A DNA stretch of 64,000 nucleotides from positions 248,001 to 312,000 of the forward strand of contig NZ_NRRD01000001.1 in NCBI RefSeq assembly GCF_020023995.1, in the 5' to 3' direction. How positions within the stretch are numbered: position 1 is the stretch's first letter; each line of letters starts with the position of its first letter. The notes below the pieces were generated by a model. That model was not told where the DNA came from, made no database searches, and was given only the letters and a program-made list of their open reading frames with translations. Positions 34,743 to 44,117 of this stretch are shown one piece after another. The position numbers and the translations under genes were made by a program. Origin of the DNA: Rhodobacter sp. TJ_12. Lineage in GTDB: Bacteria; Pseudomonadota; Alphaproteobacteria; Rhodobacterales; Rhodobacteraceae.

Positions 34743-34812
34743 TTGCACTCGGGGAGCTACGGCGCCCCTTACGTAACGGACCTATGGTCCAGAGCAACGG
34801 AAGACAGAGAGC

Positions 34813-35652
34813 ATGGCACTCAAGTCGTATAAACCGACGACGCCTGGCCAGCGCGGGCTGGTTCTGATCGACCGTTCGGAGCTTTGGAAAGGTCGTCCCG
34901 TCAAAGCCCTCACGCAGGGTTTGACCAAGACGGGCGGCCGGAACAACACCGGACGCGTCACGATGTGGCACAAGGGTGGTGGGGCAAAACGCCTTTACCG
35001 CATCGTCGATTTCAAGCGTCGCAAGTTCGACGTTCCGGCCACGGTCGAGCGGATCGAATATGACCCGAACCGCACCGCCTTCATCGCGCTGATCAAATAC
35101 AGCGACGGCGAACAGGCCTATATCCTCGCGCCGCAACGCCTTGCGGTGGGTGACACCGTCATCTCGGGCGCGAAACAAGACATCAAACCGGGCAACGCGA
35201 TGCCGTTCTCGGGTATGCCGATCGGTACGATCGTCCACAATGTCGAGCTGAAGCCCGGCAAAGGTGGCCAGATCGCGCGCGCCGCGGGCACCTATGCCCA
35301 GTTCGTCGGCCGTGACGGCGGCTATGCCCAGCTGCGTTTGTCCTCGGGCGAGCTGCGCCTTGTCCGTCAGGAATGCTTGGCGACCATCGGCGCCGTTTCG
35401 AACGCCGATCACAGCAACCAAAACCTCGGCAAAGCCGGTCGTAAGCGTCACATGGGCGTGCGTCCGACCGTTCGCGGTGTTGCGATGAACCCGATCGACC
35501 ACCCGCACGGTGGTGGTGAAGGCCGCACCTCCGGTGGCCGTACCCCGGTTACCCCGTGGGGCAAGGACACCAAGGGCAAGCGCACCCGTTCGAACAAGCA
35601 GACCGACAAGTACATCTTGCGGTCGCGTCACGCCAAGAAGAAGGGTCGCTAA
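34813..35652 (+). CDS. rplB: 50S ribosomal protein L2
   Basis: 279 residues with [20 protein letters not shown] near the start and the conserved [18 protein letters not shown] near residue 220, including the histidine important for peptidyl transferase function. First gene of the second S10 sub-block, which here must have its own promoter because the gene before it lies on the other strand. Confidence 0.97.
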   Translation: MALKSYKPTTPGQRGLVLIDRSELWKGRPVKALTQGLTKTGGRNNTGRVTMWHKGGGAKRLYRIVDFKRRKFDVPATVERIEYDPNRTAFIALIKYSDGEQAYILAPQRLAVGDTVISGAKQDIKPGNAMPFSGMPIGTIVHNVELKPGKGGQIARAAGTYAQFVGRDGGYAQLRLSSGELRLVRQECLATIGAVSNADHSNQNLGKAGRKRHMGVRPTVRGVAMNPIDHPHGGGEGRTSGGRTPVTPWGKDTKGKRTRSNKQTDKYILRSRHAKKKGR

Positions 35653-35655
35653 GAT

Positions 35656-35934
35656 ATGGCACGTTCTCTCTGGAAAGGCCCTTTCGTTGACGCTTATCTG
35701 CTGAAAAAAGCAGAAAAAGCGCGCGCCTCGGGCAAATCCGACGTCATCAAAATCTGGTCGCGTCGTTCCACCATCCTGCCGCAATTCGTCGGCCTCACCT
35801 TCGGCGTCTACAACGGGCAGAAGCACATCCCGGTGAACGTCACCGAAGAGATGATCGGCCAGAAGTTCGGCGAATATTCGCCGACCCGGACCTATTACGG
35901 TCACGCCGCCGACAAGAAAGCGAAGAGGAAGTAA
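35656..35934 (+). CDS. rpsS: 30S ribosomal protein S19
   Basis: 92 residues from [20 protein letters not shown], with [20 protein letters not shown] and a basic tail (DKKAKRK). It binds the 30S head next to S13. It lies three bases after rplB and three before rplV. Confidence 0.97.
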   Translation: MARSLWKGPFVDAYLLKKAEKARASGKSDVIKIWSRRSTILPQFVGLTFGVYNGQKHIPVNVTEEMIGQKFGEYSPTRTYYGHAADKKAKRK

Positions 35935-35937
35935 GCC

Positions 35938-36318
35938 ATGGGTAAGGAACAGAATCCGCGCCGCGTGGCGGATAACGAAGCCTTCGCGAAAGCGAAGATG
36001 CTTCGTACCTCGCCGCAGAAACTCAACCTCGTTGCCGCGCTGATCCGTGGCAAGAAGGTGGACAAGGCCCTTATGGACCTCACCTTCTCGAAAAAACGGA
36101 TCGCCGAAGACGTGCGCAAGTGCCTGCAATCGGCCATTGCCAATGCTGAAAACAACCATGGTCTCGACGTCGATAACCTGATCGTCGCCGAAGCTTGGGT
36201 TGGCAAAAACCTCGTCATGAAACGCGGTCGTCCGCGGGCCCGTGGCCGGTTTGGCAAGATCATGAAGCCGTTTTCGGAAATCACCATCAAGGTGCGTCAG
36301 ATCGAGGAGCGCGCGTAA
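35938..36318 (+). CDS. rplV: 50S ribosomal protein L22
   Basis: 126 residues with [20 protein letters not shown] and the tunnel hairpin RAEAW-like segment [19 protein letters not shown]. The hairpin lines the exit tunnel at the macrolide site and looks unaltered. Its stop overlaps the rpsC start as TAATG. Confidence 0.97.
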   Translation: MGKEQNPRRVADNEAFAKAKMLRTSPQKLNLVAALIRGKKVDKALMDLTFSKKRIAEDVRKCLQSAIANAENNHGLDVDNLIVAEAWVGKNLVMKRGRPRARGRFGKIMKPFSEITIKVRQIEERA

Positions 36319-37034
36319 TGGGTCAGAAGGTCAACCCCATCGGGATGCGTCTTCAGGTCAACCGCACCTGGGACAGCCGCTGGTTCGCTGAGTCGAAAGA
36401 TTATGGCGATCTGCTTTTGGAAGATCTCCGCATGCGCGAGTTCATCCACAAAGAAGCCAAACAAGCTGGCATTGCCCGCGTGATCATCGAGCGCCCGCAC
36501 AAAAAGTGCCGCGTCACGATCCACGCCGCGCGTCCGGGTGTCATCATCGGCAAAAAAGGCGCCGATATTGAAACCCTGCGCAAGAAGCTGGCGAACTACA
36601 CCGACTCGGAACTGCACCTCAACATCGTTGAAGTCCGCAAGCCCGAGTTGGACGCCCAGCTTGTGGCCGAGTCGATCTGCCAGCAGCTCGAGCGCCGTGT
36701 TTCGTTCCGTCGCGCCATGAAGCGCTCGGTGCAAAACGCGATGCGTATGGGCGCCCTTGGCATCCGTGTGAACGTCGCTGGCCGTCTGGGCGGTGCCGAG
36801 ATCGCGCGGACCGAGTGGTATCGTGAAGGCCGTGTGCCGCTGCACACCCTGCGTGCCGACATCGACTACGCGCTGGACGAAGCCATGACGCCCTATGGGA
36901 TCATTGGTGTGAAGGTCTGGATCTTCAAAGGCGAGATCATGGAACATGATCCGCAAGCCCGTGATCGCAAAGCTGCCGAAGCCCAAGACGGCCCGGCGCC
37001 GCGCGGTCCGCGTCGCGACCGCGACGCTCGCTGA
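36318..37034 (+). CDS. rpsC: 30S ribosomal protein S3
   Basis: 238 residues from [19 protein letters not shown], with the KH-domain [18 protein letters not shown] and the C-terminal half containing [20 protein letters not shown]. The mRNA-entry helicase surface is intact. The ATG at 36318 overlaps the rplV stop; upstream in-frame extensions are rejected because they overlap rplV extensively. Confidence 0.97.
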   Translation: MGQKVNPIGMRLQVNRTWDSRWFAESKDYGDLLLEDLRMREFIHKEAKQAGIARVIIERPHKKCRVTIHAARPGVIIGKKGADIETLRKKLANYTDSELHLNIVEVRKPELDAQLVAESICQQLERRVSFRRAMKRSVQNAMRMGALGIRVNVAGRLGGAEIARTEWYREGRVPLHTLRADIDYALDEAMTPYGIIGVKVWIFKGEIMEHDPQARDRKAAEAQDGPAPRGPRRDRDAR

Positions 37035-37047
37035 GGAGTGACTTGAG

Positions 37048-37461
37048 ATGCTGCAACCGAAACGGACGAAATTCCGCAAACAGCACAAGGGCCGCATCCA
37101 CGGCGAAGCCAAGGGTGGGTTCAACCTGAACTTCGGCTCCTTCGCGCTGAAGGCCACCGAGCCCGAGCGTGTGACGGCCCGTCAGATCGAAGCGGCGCGC
37201 CGCGCGATCACCCGCCACATGAAGCGTCAAGGCCGCGTCTGGATCCGCATCTTCCCGGATGTGCCGGTCTCGTCGAAACCCACCGAGGTTCGGATGGGTA
37301 AAGGTAAAGGCTCTGTCGATTATTGGGCGGCGAAGGTCAAACCCGGCCGCATCATGTTCGAAATCGACGGCGTGCCGGAGCCGATCGCGCGTGAGGCCCT
37401 GCGCCTTGGTGCGAACAAGCTGCCGCTGATGAGCCGCATCGTCGCCCGCGAAGACTGGTAA
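37048..37461 (+). CDS. rplP: 50S ribosomal protein L16
   Basis: 137 residues: [20 protein letters not shown], then [20 protein letters not shown] and [20 protein letters not shown], with the arginine that is hydroxylated in some bacteria lying in this loop. Last gene of the second S10 sub-block; a terminator follows instead of rpmC. Confidence 0.97.
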   Translation: MLQPKRTKFRKQHKGRIHGEAKGGFNLNFGSFALKATEPERVTARQIEAARRAITRHMKRQGRVWIRIFPDVPVSSKPTEVRMGKGKGSVDYWAAKVKPGRIMFEIDGVPEPIAREALRLGANKLPLMSRIVAREDW

Positions 37462-37483
37462 GTTTCGCAAGCGAAGATACGAA

Positions 37484-37512
37484 AAGACCCCCGCTTCGGC
37501 GGGGGTTTTGTT
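37484..37512 (+). terminator. Intrinsic terminator after rplP, inside the S10 cluster
   Basis: ACCCCCGC and GCGGGGGT pair around a TTCG tetraloop, preceded by GAAAAG and followed by TTTGTTTT. It closes the block rplB-rpsS-rplV-rpsC-rplP. Confidence 0.85.
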
Positions 37513-37556
37513 TTGCGCGCAGGCGCCGCCTTGCCGCGCCGGTCCCGGTTGGGGCG

Positions 37557-38276
37557 TCAGGCTTTCGATTTCAGTTCCACAATCATCAATTTGCAGCGGT
37601 CCTTGCGGTCGGGGAACATCGTGCGCGTCATCACATGGTTTTCGACATCAAGGTAGGAACAGACCAGATCGGCGCGGTCTTCGGTGATAATATCGTCGAA
37701 CACCAAAAGCGCACCCGGTGCAGCCAGTTCGGCGATTTTGGGCAGGTGGCGATGAATTTCAGCGTCGTCATGAGTGGCGTCGCAAAAGATCATCCCGTAG
37801 CTGCGCGCCAGCGGGCATTCTAAGAAATCGCCCCGGATAACATTGGTGACATAGGGCAGCAGGCCGTTGGCCTTGAGGTTCTTGATCAACACCGCAATCG
37901 TGCCGCCGGGGTGGTAGACGGCTTCGGCAACACGCCCTTGGTCTTTATCCAGCCGGAACCGCTCGTTGAATCGCGCCACCCATTCCTCGGCAGAGGTGAT
38001 GCCGAAATCGATCATGTCATAGGCGACCGGCTCATGCCCGTCCTCGTCGATGCGGGCGCGCAGGCCGGTGGCGATGGCCGAAGACGACCGTCCGAGCCAC
38101 GGGCCGATTTCCAGCACCGGGCCCGCGGTGCGCCGTGCCGCATTATGCAAGACAGTCAAATCTTTCGCCGACATCCAACCGTTCGGGTAGCCAAGCGGCA
38201 GGCGCGGCGGGGCATGGGTGAAAAAGCTGGCCCCGAAATCGGCCGCCGACGGTTTAGAAAAATTGGGGGTGTCCAT
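37557..38276 (-). CDS. Class I SAM-dependent methyltransferase inserted between rplP and rpmC
   Basis: A 239-residue protein on the minus strand. Residues 54-62 (VLEIGPWLG) are the AdoMet-binding loop, followed by an acidic strand end (YDMIDF near 86-91). CDATHDDAEIHRHL at 165-178 and LLVFDDI resemble the Methyltransf_24 / macrocin O-methyltransferase group, which methylates sugars and small molecules. The ATG at 38276 has AGAGG eight bases upstream and is preferred to 38348. The neighbourhood suggests a surface polysaccharide target. No relation to ribosome methylation is visible. Confidence 0.78.
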   Translation of the reverse strand: MDTPNFSKPSAADFGASFFTHAPPRLPLGYPNGWMSAKDLTVLHNAARRTAGPVLEIGPWLGRSSSAIATGLRARIDEDGHEPVAYDMIDFGITSAEEWVARFNERFRLDKDQGRVAEAVYHPGGTIAVLIKNLKANGLLPYVTNVIRGDFLECPLARSYGMIFCDATHDDAEIHRHLPKIAELAAPGALLVFDDIITEDRADLVCSYLDVENHVMTRTMFPDRKDRCKLMIVELKSKA

Positions 38277-38542
38277 CAAAACCTCTGCTCGATTGGTGCG
38301 CCCGTCGCCGCGCGCCGGGGCGCAGGGTGCGGGTGCGCGCTGCGGCACAATAGGAAAAGTGAATCAGCTTTCGCGGGGTGAAACAATAGAAATCCGGGGG
38401 GCTTGGCGCGCGCGCCGACGCCGCTGTGAAAGCGGGTCTCGCCAGAATGTGACACATTAATGACGGTTAGGGATTGTGCTTGCGCGTGAGCGGGGGCAAC
38501 AGACGCAGTCGTGACACATGCCTGATATCTTTGAGTGGACAG

Positions 38543-39220
38543 ATGCCGGTTCGGATCGAAAAAGCTGCGGTGAATGGGGTGCCCGGGTGGCGCAAATGGG
38601 TGGAAGATAGCTCGTTGCGGCAACGGTTACAGAAGGGCAACCCGCGCCGCCTCTTCGAAGCAGAGCGCGAAAACTACCATCAGGTGGCCCGCGCCGGGCT
38701 GCCTTTTGCGCGCTTGATCGACGAGGGGAGATCCTATTTCGTCGTCGCGGATGCCGGCGTTACAGTGCGCGCTTTGGCGCGGGCAGGGGCTGCGCAATCC
38801 GCCGAGTTTCGGGTCGCGTTGGAAGCCGCAGCCCGCACATTGGCGCGGCTACACAAGGCCGGGTTCAGCCATGGTCGGCCCAACCTGTGCGATATTTGTT
38901 GGGCGGACAATAAGATCACCTTCATTGATCTGGAAAACTTTGGTCCCAAGCATAATAGCGCCGATGGCCATGCGCGGGATGTGTTGATTTTCTTCTTTGA
39001 CATTTTGGCAGAGCGCGGTGGCGTGGATGACGTGGTTTTGGCGGCTGCTAAGGCCTATCGCGCGGAAGATTACAGCGGAACCTGGGCGCGGGCGCAGGCG
39101 CGGCTTAGACGTTTGCGCCCCTTTGCGCCTGCGTTGCTTTGGCTGACGCGCCCGGTTGCCCATAAGCGGGATTTCCGCGGTATTCCGGGTTTTTTGGCGC
39201 TTTTTGAGATGGACCTTTAA
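38543..39220 (+). CDS. Kinase-like protein of the lipopolysaccharide-kinase (InaA/WaaP) type
   Basis: A 225-residue protein with a protein-kinase-like C-lobe: LARLHKAGFSHGRPNLCDICW (given in two parts: helix, then residues 110-120) and ITFIDLENFG at 125-134, matching the catalytic-loop and metal-binding regions of InaA/Kdo-kinase relatives. The canonical catalytic Asp of the HGD motif is Arg112 here and the usual Asn is Asp117, while the DFG-equivalent Asp129 is kept, so activity is uncertain. Start at 38543 is preferred over 38474. It is divergent from the methyltransferase and reads with the ribosomal genes. Confidence 0.65.
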   Translation: MPVRIEKAAVNGVPGWRKWVEDSSLRQRLQKGNPRRLFEAERENYHQVARAGLPFARLIDEGRSYFVVADAGVTVRALARAGAAQSAEFRVALEAAARTLARLHKAGFSHGRPNLCDICWADNKITFIDLENFGPKHNSADGHARDVLIFFFDILAERGGVDDVVLAAAKAYRAEDYSGTWARAQARLRRLRPFAPALLWLTRPVAHKRDFRGIPGFLALFEMDL

Positions 39221-39247
39221 GGGGCGGGACATTCGGCAAACTTGGGG

Positions 39248-39276
39248 TTGCCCCGAAGGGCGCTTTCCTGTAGGTG
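39248..39276 (+). promoter_or_regulatory. Predicted promoter of the rpmC-rpsQ-rplN-...-rpmD block
   Basis: TTGCCC and TAGGTG are 17 bases apart. The -10 is nearly the same as that of the predicted rpsM promoter (TAGGTC). It lies about 130 bases upstream of rpmC; a 12-bp palindrome GTGCAATTGCAC at 39354-39365 lies in the leader. Confidence 0.5.
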
Positions 39277-39404
39277 ACGGCATCCGCGCCTCCGGTCCCT
39301 TTGGGAATCGGGCGTGGGAGACATAACCCACCGGGCCACAGGTCACCCCAAGCGTGCAATTGCACCCAAGCGGGGCCTTCCGGTGCCAGTAAAGGAACCA
39401 TGGG

Positions 39405-39605
39405 ATGAACGCCCAAGAACTCAAGGCGAAAACGCCTGACGAGCTCCGCGACGCGCTTGTCGCGCTGAAAAAGGAAGCCTTCAACCTTCGCTTCCAGCAA
39501 GCCACCAACCAGCTTGAGAACACCGCCCGCATGCGCGCCGTCCGTCGTGACGTTGCCCGTGTGAAAACGGTGCTCAATCAAAAAGCTGCTGAAGCTGCGA
39601 AGTAA
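39405..39605 (+). CDS. rpmC: 50S ribosomal protein L29
   Basis: 66 residues: [20 protein letters not shown], then [18 protein letters not shown] and [18 protein letters not shown]. It lies at the tunnel exit near L23. First gene of the third block; an AAAGGA sits about eight bases before the ATG. Confidence 0.96.
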   Translation: MNAQELKAKTPDELRDALVALKKEAFNLRFQQATNQLENTARMRAVRRDVARVKTVLNQKAAEAAK

Positions 39606-39616
39606 GGAGACTTCCG

Positions 39617-39850
39617 ATGCCCAAACGTATTCTGCAAGGTGTCGTGACCTCGGATAAGAACGATCAAACCGTGACCGTTCTCGTGGAGCGCCGCTTCAAG
39701 CACCCGGTCATGAAAAAGACCGTGCGTAGCACCAAGAAATACCGCGCGCATGACGCGCTCAACACTTTCAAGACCGGCGACATGGTCCGCATCGAGGAAT
39801 GTGCGCCGATCTCGAAAACGAAGCGCTGGCAGGTCGTCGTCGAAGCCTGA
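39617..39850 (+). CDS. rpsQ: 30S ribosomal protein S17
   Basis: 77 residues: [37 protein letters not shown] and [19 protein letters not shown] short S17 of the usual bacterial type, an early assembly protein of the 30S body. GTAAGGAGAC precedes it; 87 bases separate it from rplN. Confidence 0.96.
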   Translation: MPKRILQGVVTSDKNDQTVTVLVERRFKHPVMKKTVRSTKKYRAHDALNTFKTGDMVRIEECAPISKTKRWQVVVEA

Positions 39851-39937
39851 TTTTTCAGGCCCGGCGATGGATGACAGTCCATCGAAACCCTGGGACGGCA
39901 AACTGCATAGCTGTTCCCAAAGGTCGGGAGTAACCCA

Positions 39938-40306
39938 ATGATCCAGATGCAGACCAATCTGGATGTTGCTGACAACTCTGGCGCTCGCCGAGTTCAGTGC
40001 ATCAAGGTTTTGGGCGGTTCGCACCGCCGTTACGCATCCGTGGGCGACATCATCGTGGTGTCGGTCAAGGAAGCGATTCCGAAAGGCCGCGTGAAAAAAG
40101 GCGACGTGCGTAAAGCCGTTGTCGTGCGCACCGCCAAGGAAGTCCGTCGCGAAGATGGCACCGCCATCCGCTTCGACCGCAACGCCGCCGTCATCCTGAA
40201 CAACCAGGGCGAACCGGTCGGCACCCGTATCTTCGGGCCGGTCGTGCGCGAGCTGCGCGGCAAGAACTTCATGAAGATCATCTCGCTTGCGCCGGAGGTG
40301 CTGTGA
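39938..40306 (+). CDS. rplN: 50S ribosomal protein L14
   Basis: 122 residues: [40 protein letters not shown], ending [16 protein letters not shown]. It contacts 16S rRNA at bridge B8 and is the docking site of the silencing factor RsfS. Its stop overlaps the rplX start. Confidence 0.97.
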   Translation: MIQMQTNLDVADNSGARRVQCIKVLGGSHRRYASVGDIIVVSVKEAIPKGRVKKGDVRKAVVVRTAKEVRREDGTAIRFDRNAAVILNNQGEPVGTRIFGPVVRELRGKNFMKIISLAPEVL

Positions 40307-40611
40307 TGGCTGCGAAACTCCGCAAAGGCGACAAGGTTGTCGTGCTGACTGGCAAGGACAAGGGCAAGCAAGGTGAAATCTCCACCGTCATGCCCAAGGA
40401 CAACAAGGCCATTGTCGACGGTCTGAACATGGCGATCCGCCATCAGCGTCAAACGCAAACCGCCCAAGGCGGCCGCGTGTCGAAGCCGATGCCGATCGAT
40501 CTGTCGAACCTCGCGCTTGTTGATGCGAACGGCAAAGCGACCCGTGTCGGCTTCCGCTTCGAAGACGGCAAAAAGGTGCGTTACGCCAAGACCACCGGGG
40601 AGGCGATCTGA
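40306..40611 (+). CDS. rplX: 50S ribosomal protein L24
   Basis: 101 residues: [20 protein letters not shown] with the KOW motif, then [24 protein letters not shown] one codon earlier (40303) is also in frame. ATG 40306 is chosen because it forms TGATG with the rplN stop and gives the standard N-terminus. Its own stop overlaps the rplE start. Confidence 0.96.
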   Translation: MAAKLRKGDKVVVLTGKDKGKQGEISTVMPKDNKAIVDGLNMAIRHQRQTQTAQGGRVSKPMPIDLSNLALVDANGKATRVGFRFEDGKKVRYAKTTGEAI

Positions 40612-41168
40612 TGCTCGACCAAGCCACCTATACCCCGCGTCTGAAAGCGCTCTACGCCAGCACCATCCGTGCGGCGATGAAAGAGCAATTCGGCTACAAA
40701 AACGACATGCAGATCCCCAAGCTTGAGAAAATCGTTCTCAACATGGGTGTCGGCGAAGCCGTTAAAGACACCAAGAAAGTCAAGCAAGCCGCTGACGAGC
40801 TGTCGCTCATCGCCGGTCAAAAGGCTGTCATCACCAAGGCCAAGAAATCGATCGCTGGTTTCCGCGTCCGTGAAGAGATGCCGCTTGGCTGCAAGGTCAC
40901 CCTCCGTGGCGACCAGATGTATGAATTCCTCGACCGTCTGATCAACATCGCTATGCCGCGCGTGCGCGACTTCCGCGGTGTGAAACCGAGCTTCGACGGC
41001 CGCGGCAACTTCGCCATGGGTCTCAAAGAGCACATCGTGTTCCCCGAGATCGATTTCGACAAAGTCGACGAAGTTCTCGGCATGGACATCATCATCTGCA
41101 CCTCCACCAACGTGGATGCGGAAGCGAAGGCGCTGTTGAAAGCTTTCAACATGCCTTTCAACGCCTGA
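40611..41168 (+). CDS. rplE: 50S ribosomal protein L5
   Basis: 185 residues with [39 protein letters not shown] and [19 protein letters not shown]. It carries 5S rRNA into the central protuberance. It starts by TGATG overlap with rplX. Confidence 0.97.
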   Translation: MLDQATYTPRLKALYASTIRAAMKEQFGYKNDMQIPKLEKIVLNMGVGEAVKDTKKVKQAADELSLIAGQKAVITKAKKSIAGFRVREEMPLGCKVTLRGDQMYEFLDRLINIAMPRVRDFRGVKPSFDGRGNFAMGLKEHIVFPEIDFDKVDEVLGMDIIICTSTNVDAEAKALLKAFNMPFNA

Positions 41169-41184
41169 TCGCGGAGAGAATTTA

Positions 41185-41490
41185 ATGGCCAAGAAATCCA
41201 TGGTTGAACGCGAAGTGAAGCGCGCGAAGCTGGTGAAGAAATACGCCAACAAACGCGCCTCGCTCAAAGCGATCATCGAAGACCAGAACCTGCCGATGGA
41301 AGAGCGCTTCAAAGCGACTCTGAAACTGGCGGAACTGCCCCGTAACTCGTCGGCCGTGCGTCTGCACAACCGTTGCCAGCTCACCGGTCGTCCCCATGCT
41401 TACTACCGTAAGCTCAAACTCTCGCGGATCATGCTGCGTGACCTGGCCTCGTTCGGCCAGATCCCCGGCATGGTGAAGTCGAGCTGGTAA
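41185..41490 (+). CDS. rpsN: 30S ribosomal protein S14, zinc-free long form
   Basis: 101 residues, the long form without the two CxxC zinc motifs. [19 protein letters not shown] opens the protein and [20 protein letters not shown] with [19 protein letters not shown] closes the fold. A 30S head protein. GCGGAGAG precedes the ATG; 12 bases before rpsH. Confidence 0.97.
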   Translation: MAKKSMVEREVKRAKLVKKYANKRASLKAIIEDQNLPMEERFKATLKLAELPRNSSAVRLHNRCQLTGRPHAYYRKLKLSRIMLRDLASFGQIPGMVKSSW

Positions 41491-41502
41491 GGAGGTCAGG
41501 GA

Positions 41503-41901
41503 ATGTCCGTGAACGATCCCCTCGGCGATATGCTGACCCGCATCCGCAACGCGCAGATGCGCGGCAAGTCCACCGTCCGTACCCCGGCTTCGAAGCTTCG
41601 CGCTTGGGTTCTCGACGTGCTTGCGGCGGAAGGCTACATCCGTGGCTATGAGAAAACGACCTCGGCGACCGGCAAGCCGGAACTCGAGATCAGCCTGAAG
41701 TATTTCGAAGGCACCCCGGTGATCCGCGAGATTGCGCGCGTTTCCACCCCGGGCCGTCGTGTTTATGCTTCGGTCAAGGAAATCCCCTCGGTCCGTCAAG
41801 GCCTGGGTGTTTCGATCGTCTCCACGCCGAAAGGCGTCATGACGGACGCGGCCGCACGCACTGCCAACGTTGGCGGTGAAGTGCTCTGCACCGTGTTCTA
41901 A
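41503..41901 (+). CDS. rpsH: 30S ribosomal protein S8
   Basis: 132 residues: [19 protein letters not shown] at the start and [19 protein letters not shown] near the end. S8 binds the 16S central domain and in E. coli is the translational repressor of the spc operon. AAGGAGG precedes it; 10 bases before rplF. Confidence 0.97.
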   Translation: MSVNDPLGDMLTRIRNAQMRGKSTVRTPASKLRAWVLDVLAAEGYIRGYEKTTSATGKPELEISLKYFEGTPVIREIARVSTPGRRVYASVKEIPSVRQGLGVSIVSTPKGVMTDAAARTANVGGEVLCTVF

Positions 41902-41911
41902 GGAGGGCCCG

Positions 41912-42445
41912 ATGTCTCGTATTGGTAAAAAACCGGTCGAACTGCCCAGCGGCGTTACCGCCACGCTGAACGGCCAGACCGTTGAAGTGAAAGGGCCGAA
42001 AGGCTCCCGTAGCTTCACCGCCACCGACGATGTGACGATCACGATGGACGGCAACACCGTCACCGTGACGCCGCGCGGCACCTCCAAACGTGCCCGTCAG
42101 CAGTGGGGCATGACCCGCTCGATGATCGAAAACCTCGGCGTCGGCGTCTCCACTGGCTTCAAGAAAGAGCTCGAAATTCAAGGCGTCGGTTACCGCGCCG
42201 CGATGCAGGGCAATGTTCTGAAGCTGTCGCTGGGCTATTCGCACGAAGTCAATTTCGAGGTGCCCGCCGGCGTGACCGTCGCGTGCCCGAAACAGACCGA
42301 GATCACCGTGGAAGGCATCGACCAACAGCTGGTCGGCCAAGTCGCGGCGAATATCCGTGAGTGGCGTCGCCCCGAGCCCTACAAGGGCAAAGGGATCCGC
42401 TACAAGGGCGAGTTCATCTTCCGTAAGGAAGGCAAGAAGAAGTAA
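41912..42445 (+). CDS. rplF: 50S ribosomal protein L6
   Basis: 177 residues from [20 protein letters not shown], with [19 protein letters not shown] and the C-terminal [19 protein letters not shown]. It lies near the GTPase-associated region. The ATG at 41912 follows AAGGAGGGCCCG; the longer frame from 41870 would overlap rpsH. Confidence 0.97.
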   Translation: MSRIGKKPVELPSGVTATLNGQTVEVKGPKGSRSFTATDDVTITMDGNTVTVTPRGTSKRARQQWGMTRSMIENLGVGVSTGFKKELEIQGVGYRAAMQGNVLKLSLGYSHEVNFEVPAGVTVACPKQTEITVEGIDQQLVGQVAANIREWRRPEPYKGKGIRYKGEFIFRKEGKKK

Positions 42446-42456
42446 GGGGCGCGAAA

Positions 42457-42816
42457 ATGGCGAACAACAAAAGAGAGCTGTTCCTCAAGCGCCGCCTGCG
42501 CGTCCGGAACAAAATCAAGGCGATGGCCAATGGCCGCGCCCGTCTGTCGGTGCACCGCTCGTCGAAAAACATCAGCGTTCAGCTGATCGACGACGTCAAA
42601 GGTGTGACGATTGCTTCGGCTTCGACTCTGGAAAAAGAGTTCGGCGTCGTCGGCAAGAACAACGTCGAAGCCGCCACCAAAATTGGTGCGGCGATCGCCG
42701 AGCGGGCCAAGAAAGCCGGTGTCGAAGAGTGCTTCTTCGACCGTGGTGGCTTCTTGTTCCACGGCAAAATCAAGGCGCTTGCCGAAGCAGCCCGCGAAGG
42801 CGGTCTGAAATTCTAA
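42457..42816 (+). CDS. rplR: 50S ribosomal protein L18
   Basis: 119 residues: [36 protein letters not shown] and [20 protein letters not shown]. It binds 5S rRNA together with L5. A 112-base gap with a GGGGGGCG/CGCCCTCCC hairpin separates it from rpsE. Confidence 0.97.
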   Translation: MANNKRELFLKRRLRVRNKIKAMANGRARLSVHRSSKNISVQLIDDVKGVTIASASTLEKEFGVVGKNNVEAATKIGAAIAERAKKAGVEECFFDRGGFLFHGKIKALAEAAREGGLKF

Positions 42817-42928
42817 TAGGTGGGGGGCGTTCGCGCCCTCCCGATGATCCGGGGGCCGTGCTTGGCGCGGCCCACTTGGATTGGACCAAACAGGCGTGAC
42901 ACCACGCCGTTCACGAAAGGAATGCCTT

Positions 42929-43489
42929 ATGGCAGAACGTGATAACCGCCGGGGCCGCCGCGAAGAGCGCGAAGAAACCCCGGAATTCGCCGATCGTCTG
43001 GTTGCGATCAACCGCGTGTCGAAAACCGTGAAGGGTGGTAAGCGCTTCGGGTTTGCCGCGCTCGTCGTGGTTGGTGACCAGCGTGGTCGCGTCGGCTTCG
43101 GCAAAGGCAAAGCCAAAGAAGTTCCGGAAGCGATCCGCAAGGCCACCGAGCAAGCGAAACGCTCGCTGATCCGCGTGCCGCTCAAAGATGGCCGCACCCT
43201 GCACCACGACGTGTCGGGCCGTCACGGCGCTGGCAAAGTGGTGATGCGCACCGCGCCGGCCGGGACCGGGATCATCGCCGGTGGTCCGATGCGTGCCGTG
43301 TTCGAAATGCTGGGCGTTCAGGACGTTGTTGCGAAGTCGATTGGCTCGCAAAACCCCTACAACATGATCCGCGCGACCCTCGACGGTCTGAAGCTGGAAG
43401 CCTCGCCGCGTTCCGTTGCCGCTCGTCGTGGCAAAAAGGTCGCCGACATCCTGCCGAAAACCGACGCTGAAGCGCCGGCCGAAGCCTGA
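42929..43489 (+). CDS. rpsE: 30S ribosomal protein S5
   Basis: 186 residues: acidic and basic N-terminal tail [16 protein letters not shown], then [20 protein letters not shown] and [20 protein letters not shown], with an alanine-rich tail. It shapes the mRNA entry and decoding accuracy; the loop where spectinomycin resistance arises (KTVKGGKRF) looks wild type. The start at 42929 follows GAAAGGAATGCC. Confidence 0.97.
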   Translation: MAERDNRRGRREEREETPEFADRLVAINRVSKTVKGGKRFGFAALVVVGDQRGRVGFGKGKAKEVPEAIRKATEQAKRSLIRVPLKDGRTLHHDVSGRHGAGKVVMRTAPAGTGIIAGGPMRAVFEMLGVQDVVAKSIGSQNPYNMIRATLDGLKLEASPRSVAARRGKKVADILPKTDAEAPAEA

Positions 43490-43501
43490 GGAGACTGAGA
43501 G

Positions 43502-43693
43502 ATGGCGAAAAAAACCATCGTCGTGCAACAGGTGGCTTCGGCTGCCCGCCGCCCGGCCATCCAGACCGCGACCCTCAAGGGCCTTGGCCTGAACAAGATC
43601 CGCCGCACCCGTGAGCTGGAAGATACCCCGGCTGTCCGCGGCATGGTCAACAAGATCTCGCACCTTGTGAAGATCATCGAAGAGCGCGGCTAA
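43502..43693 (+). CDS. rpmD: 50S ribosomal protein L30
   Basis: 63 residues: [38 protein letters not shown], ending VKIIEERG. Last gene of the third block; a terminator follows instead of the usual rplO. Confidence 0.96.
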   Translation: MAKKTIVVQQVASAARRPAIQTATLKGLGLNKIRRTRELEDTPAVRGMVNKISHLVKIIEERG

Positions 43694-43716
43694 GCCCGGC
43701 CTTTATGTGCATTGAG

Positions 43717-43747
43717 AAACGCCCCGGCTTGGTCCGGGGCGTTTTTC
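43717..43747 (+). terminator. Intrinsic terminator after rpmD, inside the spc cluster
   Basis: ACGCCCCGG and CCGGGGCGT pair over 9 bp around a CTTGGT loop, followed by TTTTCGTT. It separates rpmC-...-rpmD from rplO-secY-adk. Confidence 0.85.
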
Positions 43748-43781
43748 GTTGGATACTGCCAGCGCCAGACAGGAGGCCGCG

Positions 43782-44114
43782 ATGGATATGAAGCAGCAAA
43801 AAGCCGAGACCGAGCAGATCTTTGCCGAGATTGCTAAGATGGAAGACCTGCCCGCGCGCGCGGTCGTGGCCTTTCAATTCGTGCCCGAAGATGGCAGCGC
43901 CGATTGGGATGCGTTCACCGAGGCGCTTGAGGCGCAGGGCTATGGGGTGGAGTGGTATGAGGCAGAGGATGACGAGGATGAAGACTGCCTTGAAATCACC
44001 ACCCCCGAAATGGCGCTGAACGTGGAGGCGCTTTGGGCCGAGGAAGAAAAGCTGACCGTGCAAGGCGCGGTGCATGGGTTCTTGGCCGACGGCTGGGGAT
44101 TTATGGGAGAATAG
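43782..44114 (+). CDS. RraB-like ribonuclease E inhibitor
   Basis: A 110-residue acidic protein with the RraB-type arrangement: KAETEQIFAEIAKMEDLPAR, a central F-W-x-F strand pair (AVVAFQFVPEDG; DWDAFTEALEAQGYGVEWY), a run of Asp/Glu (EAEDDEDEDCLEIT) and the terminal DGWGFMGE. RraB of E. coli binds RNase E and alters which mRNAs it degrades; inhibition here is inferred from family only. The ATG at 43782 has a perfect AGGAGG five bases upstream. It stands between a ribosomal terminator and the AT-rich membrane protein, with which it may be cotranscribed (three-base gap). Confidence 0.7.
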   Translation: MDMKQQKAETEQIFAEIAKMEDLPARAVVAFQFVPEDGSADWDAFTEALEAQGYGVEWYEAEDDEDEDCLEITTPEMALNVEALWAEEEKLTVQGAVHGFLADGWGFMGE

Positions 44115-44117
44115 GTA

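Larger units (their letters stand above)
34470..34812. other. 343-base intergenic region between the sulfotransferase and rplB
   Basis: No convincing gene. The left part (34470-34640) is AT-rich and should hold the leftward sulfotransferase promoter. The right part holds a candidate rplB promoter (34671-34699), a strong hairpin (34713-34734) followed by TGTGATTTTT, and a second small stem GGGGAGC/GCGCCCC near 34751-34767 before the rplB ribosome binding site. Confidence 0.6.

Noticed and set aside
39400-39408. Two-codon mini-ORF ATG GGA TGA overlapping the rpmC start
   Set aside because: Its spacing to AAAGGA is too short, and the same site correctly serves the rpmC ATG at 39405, so it is likely chance.
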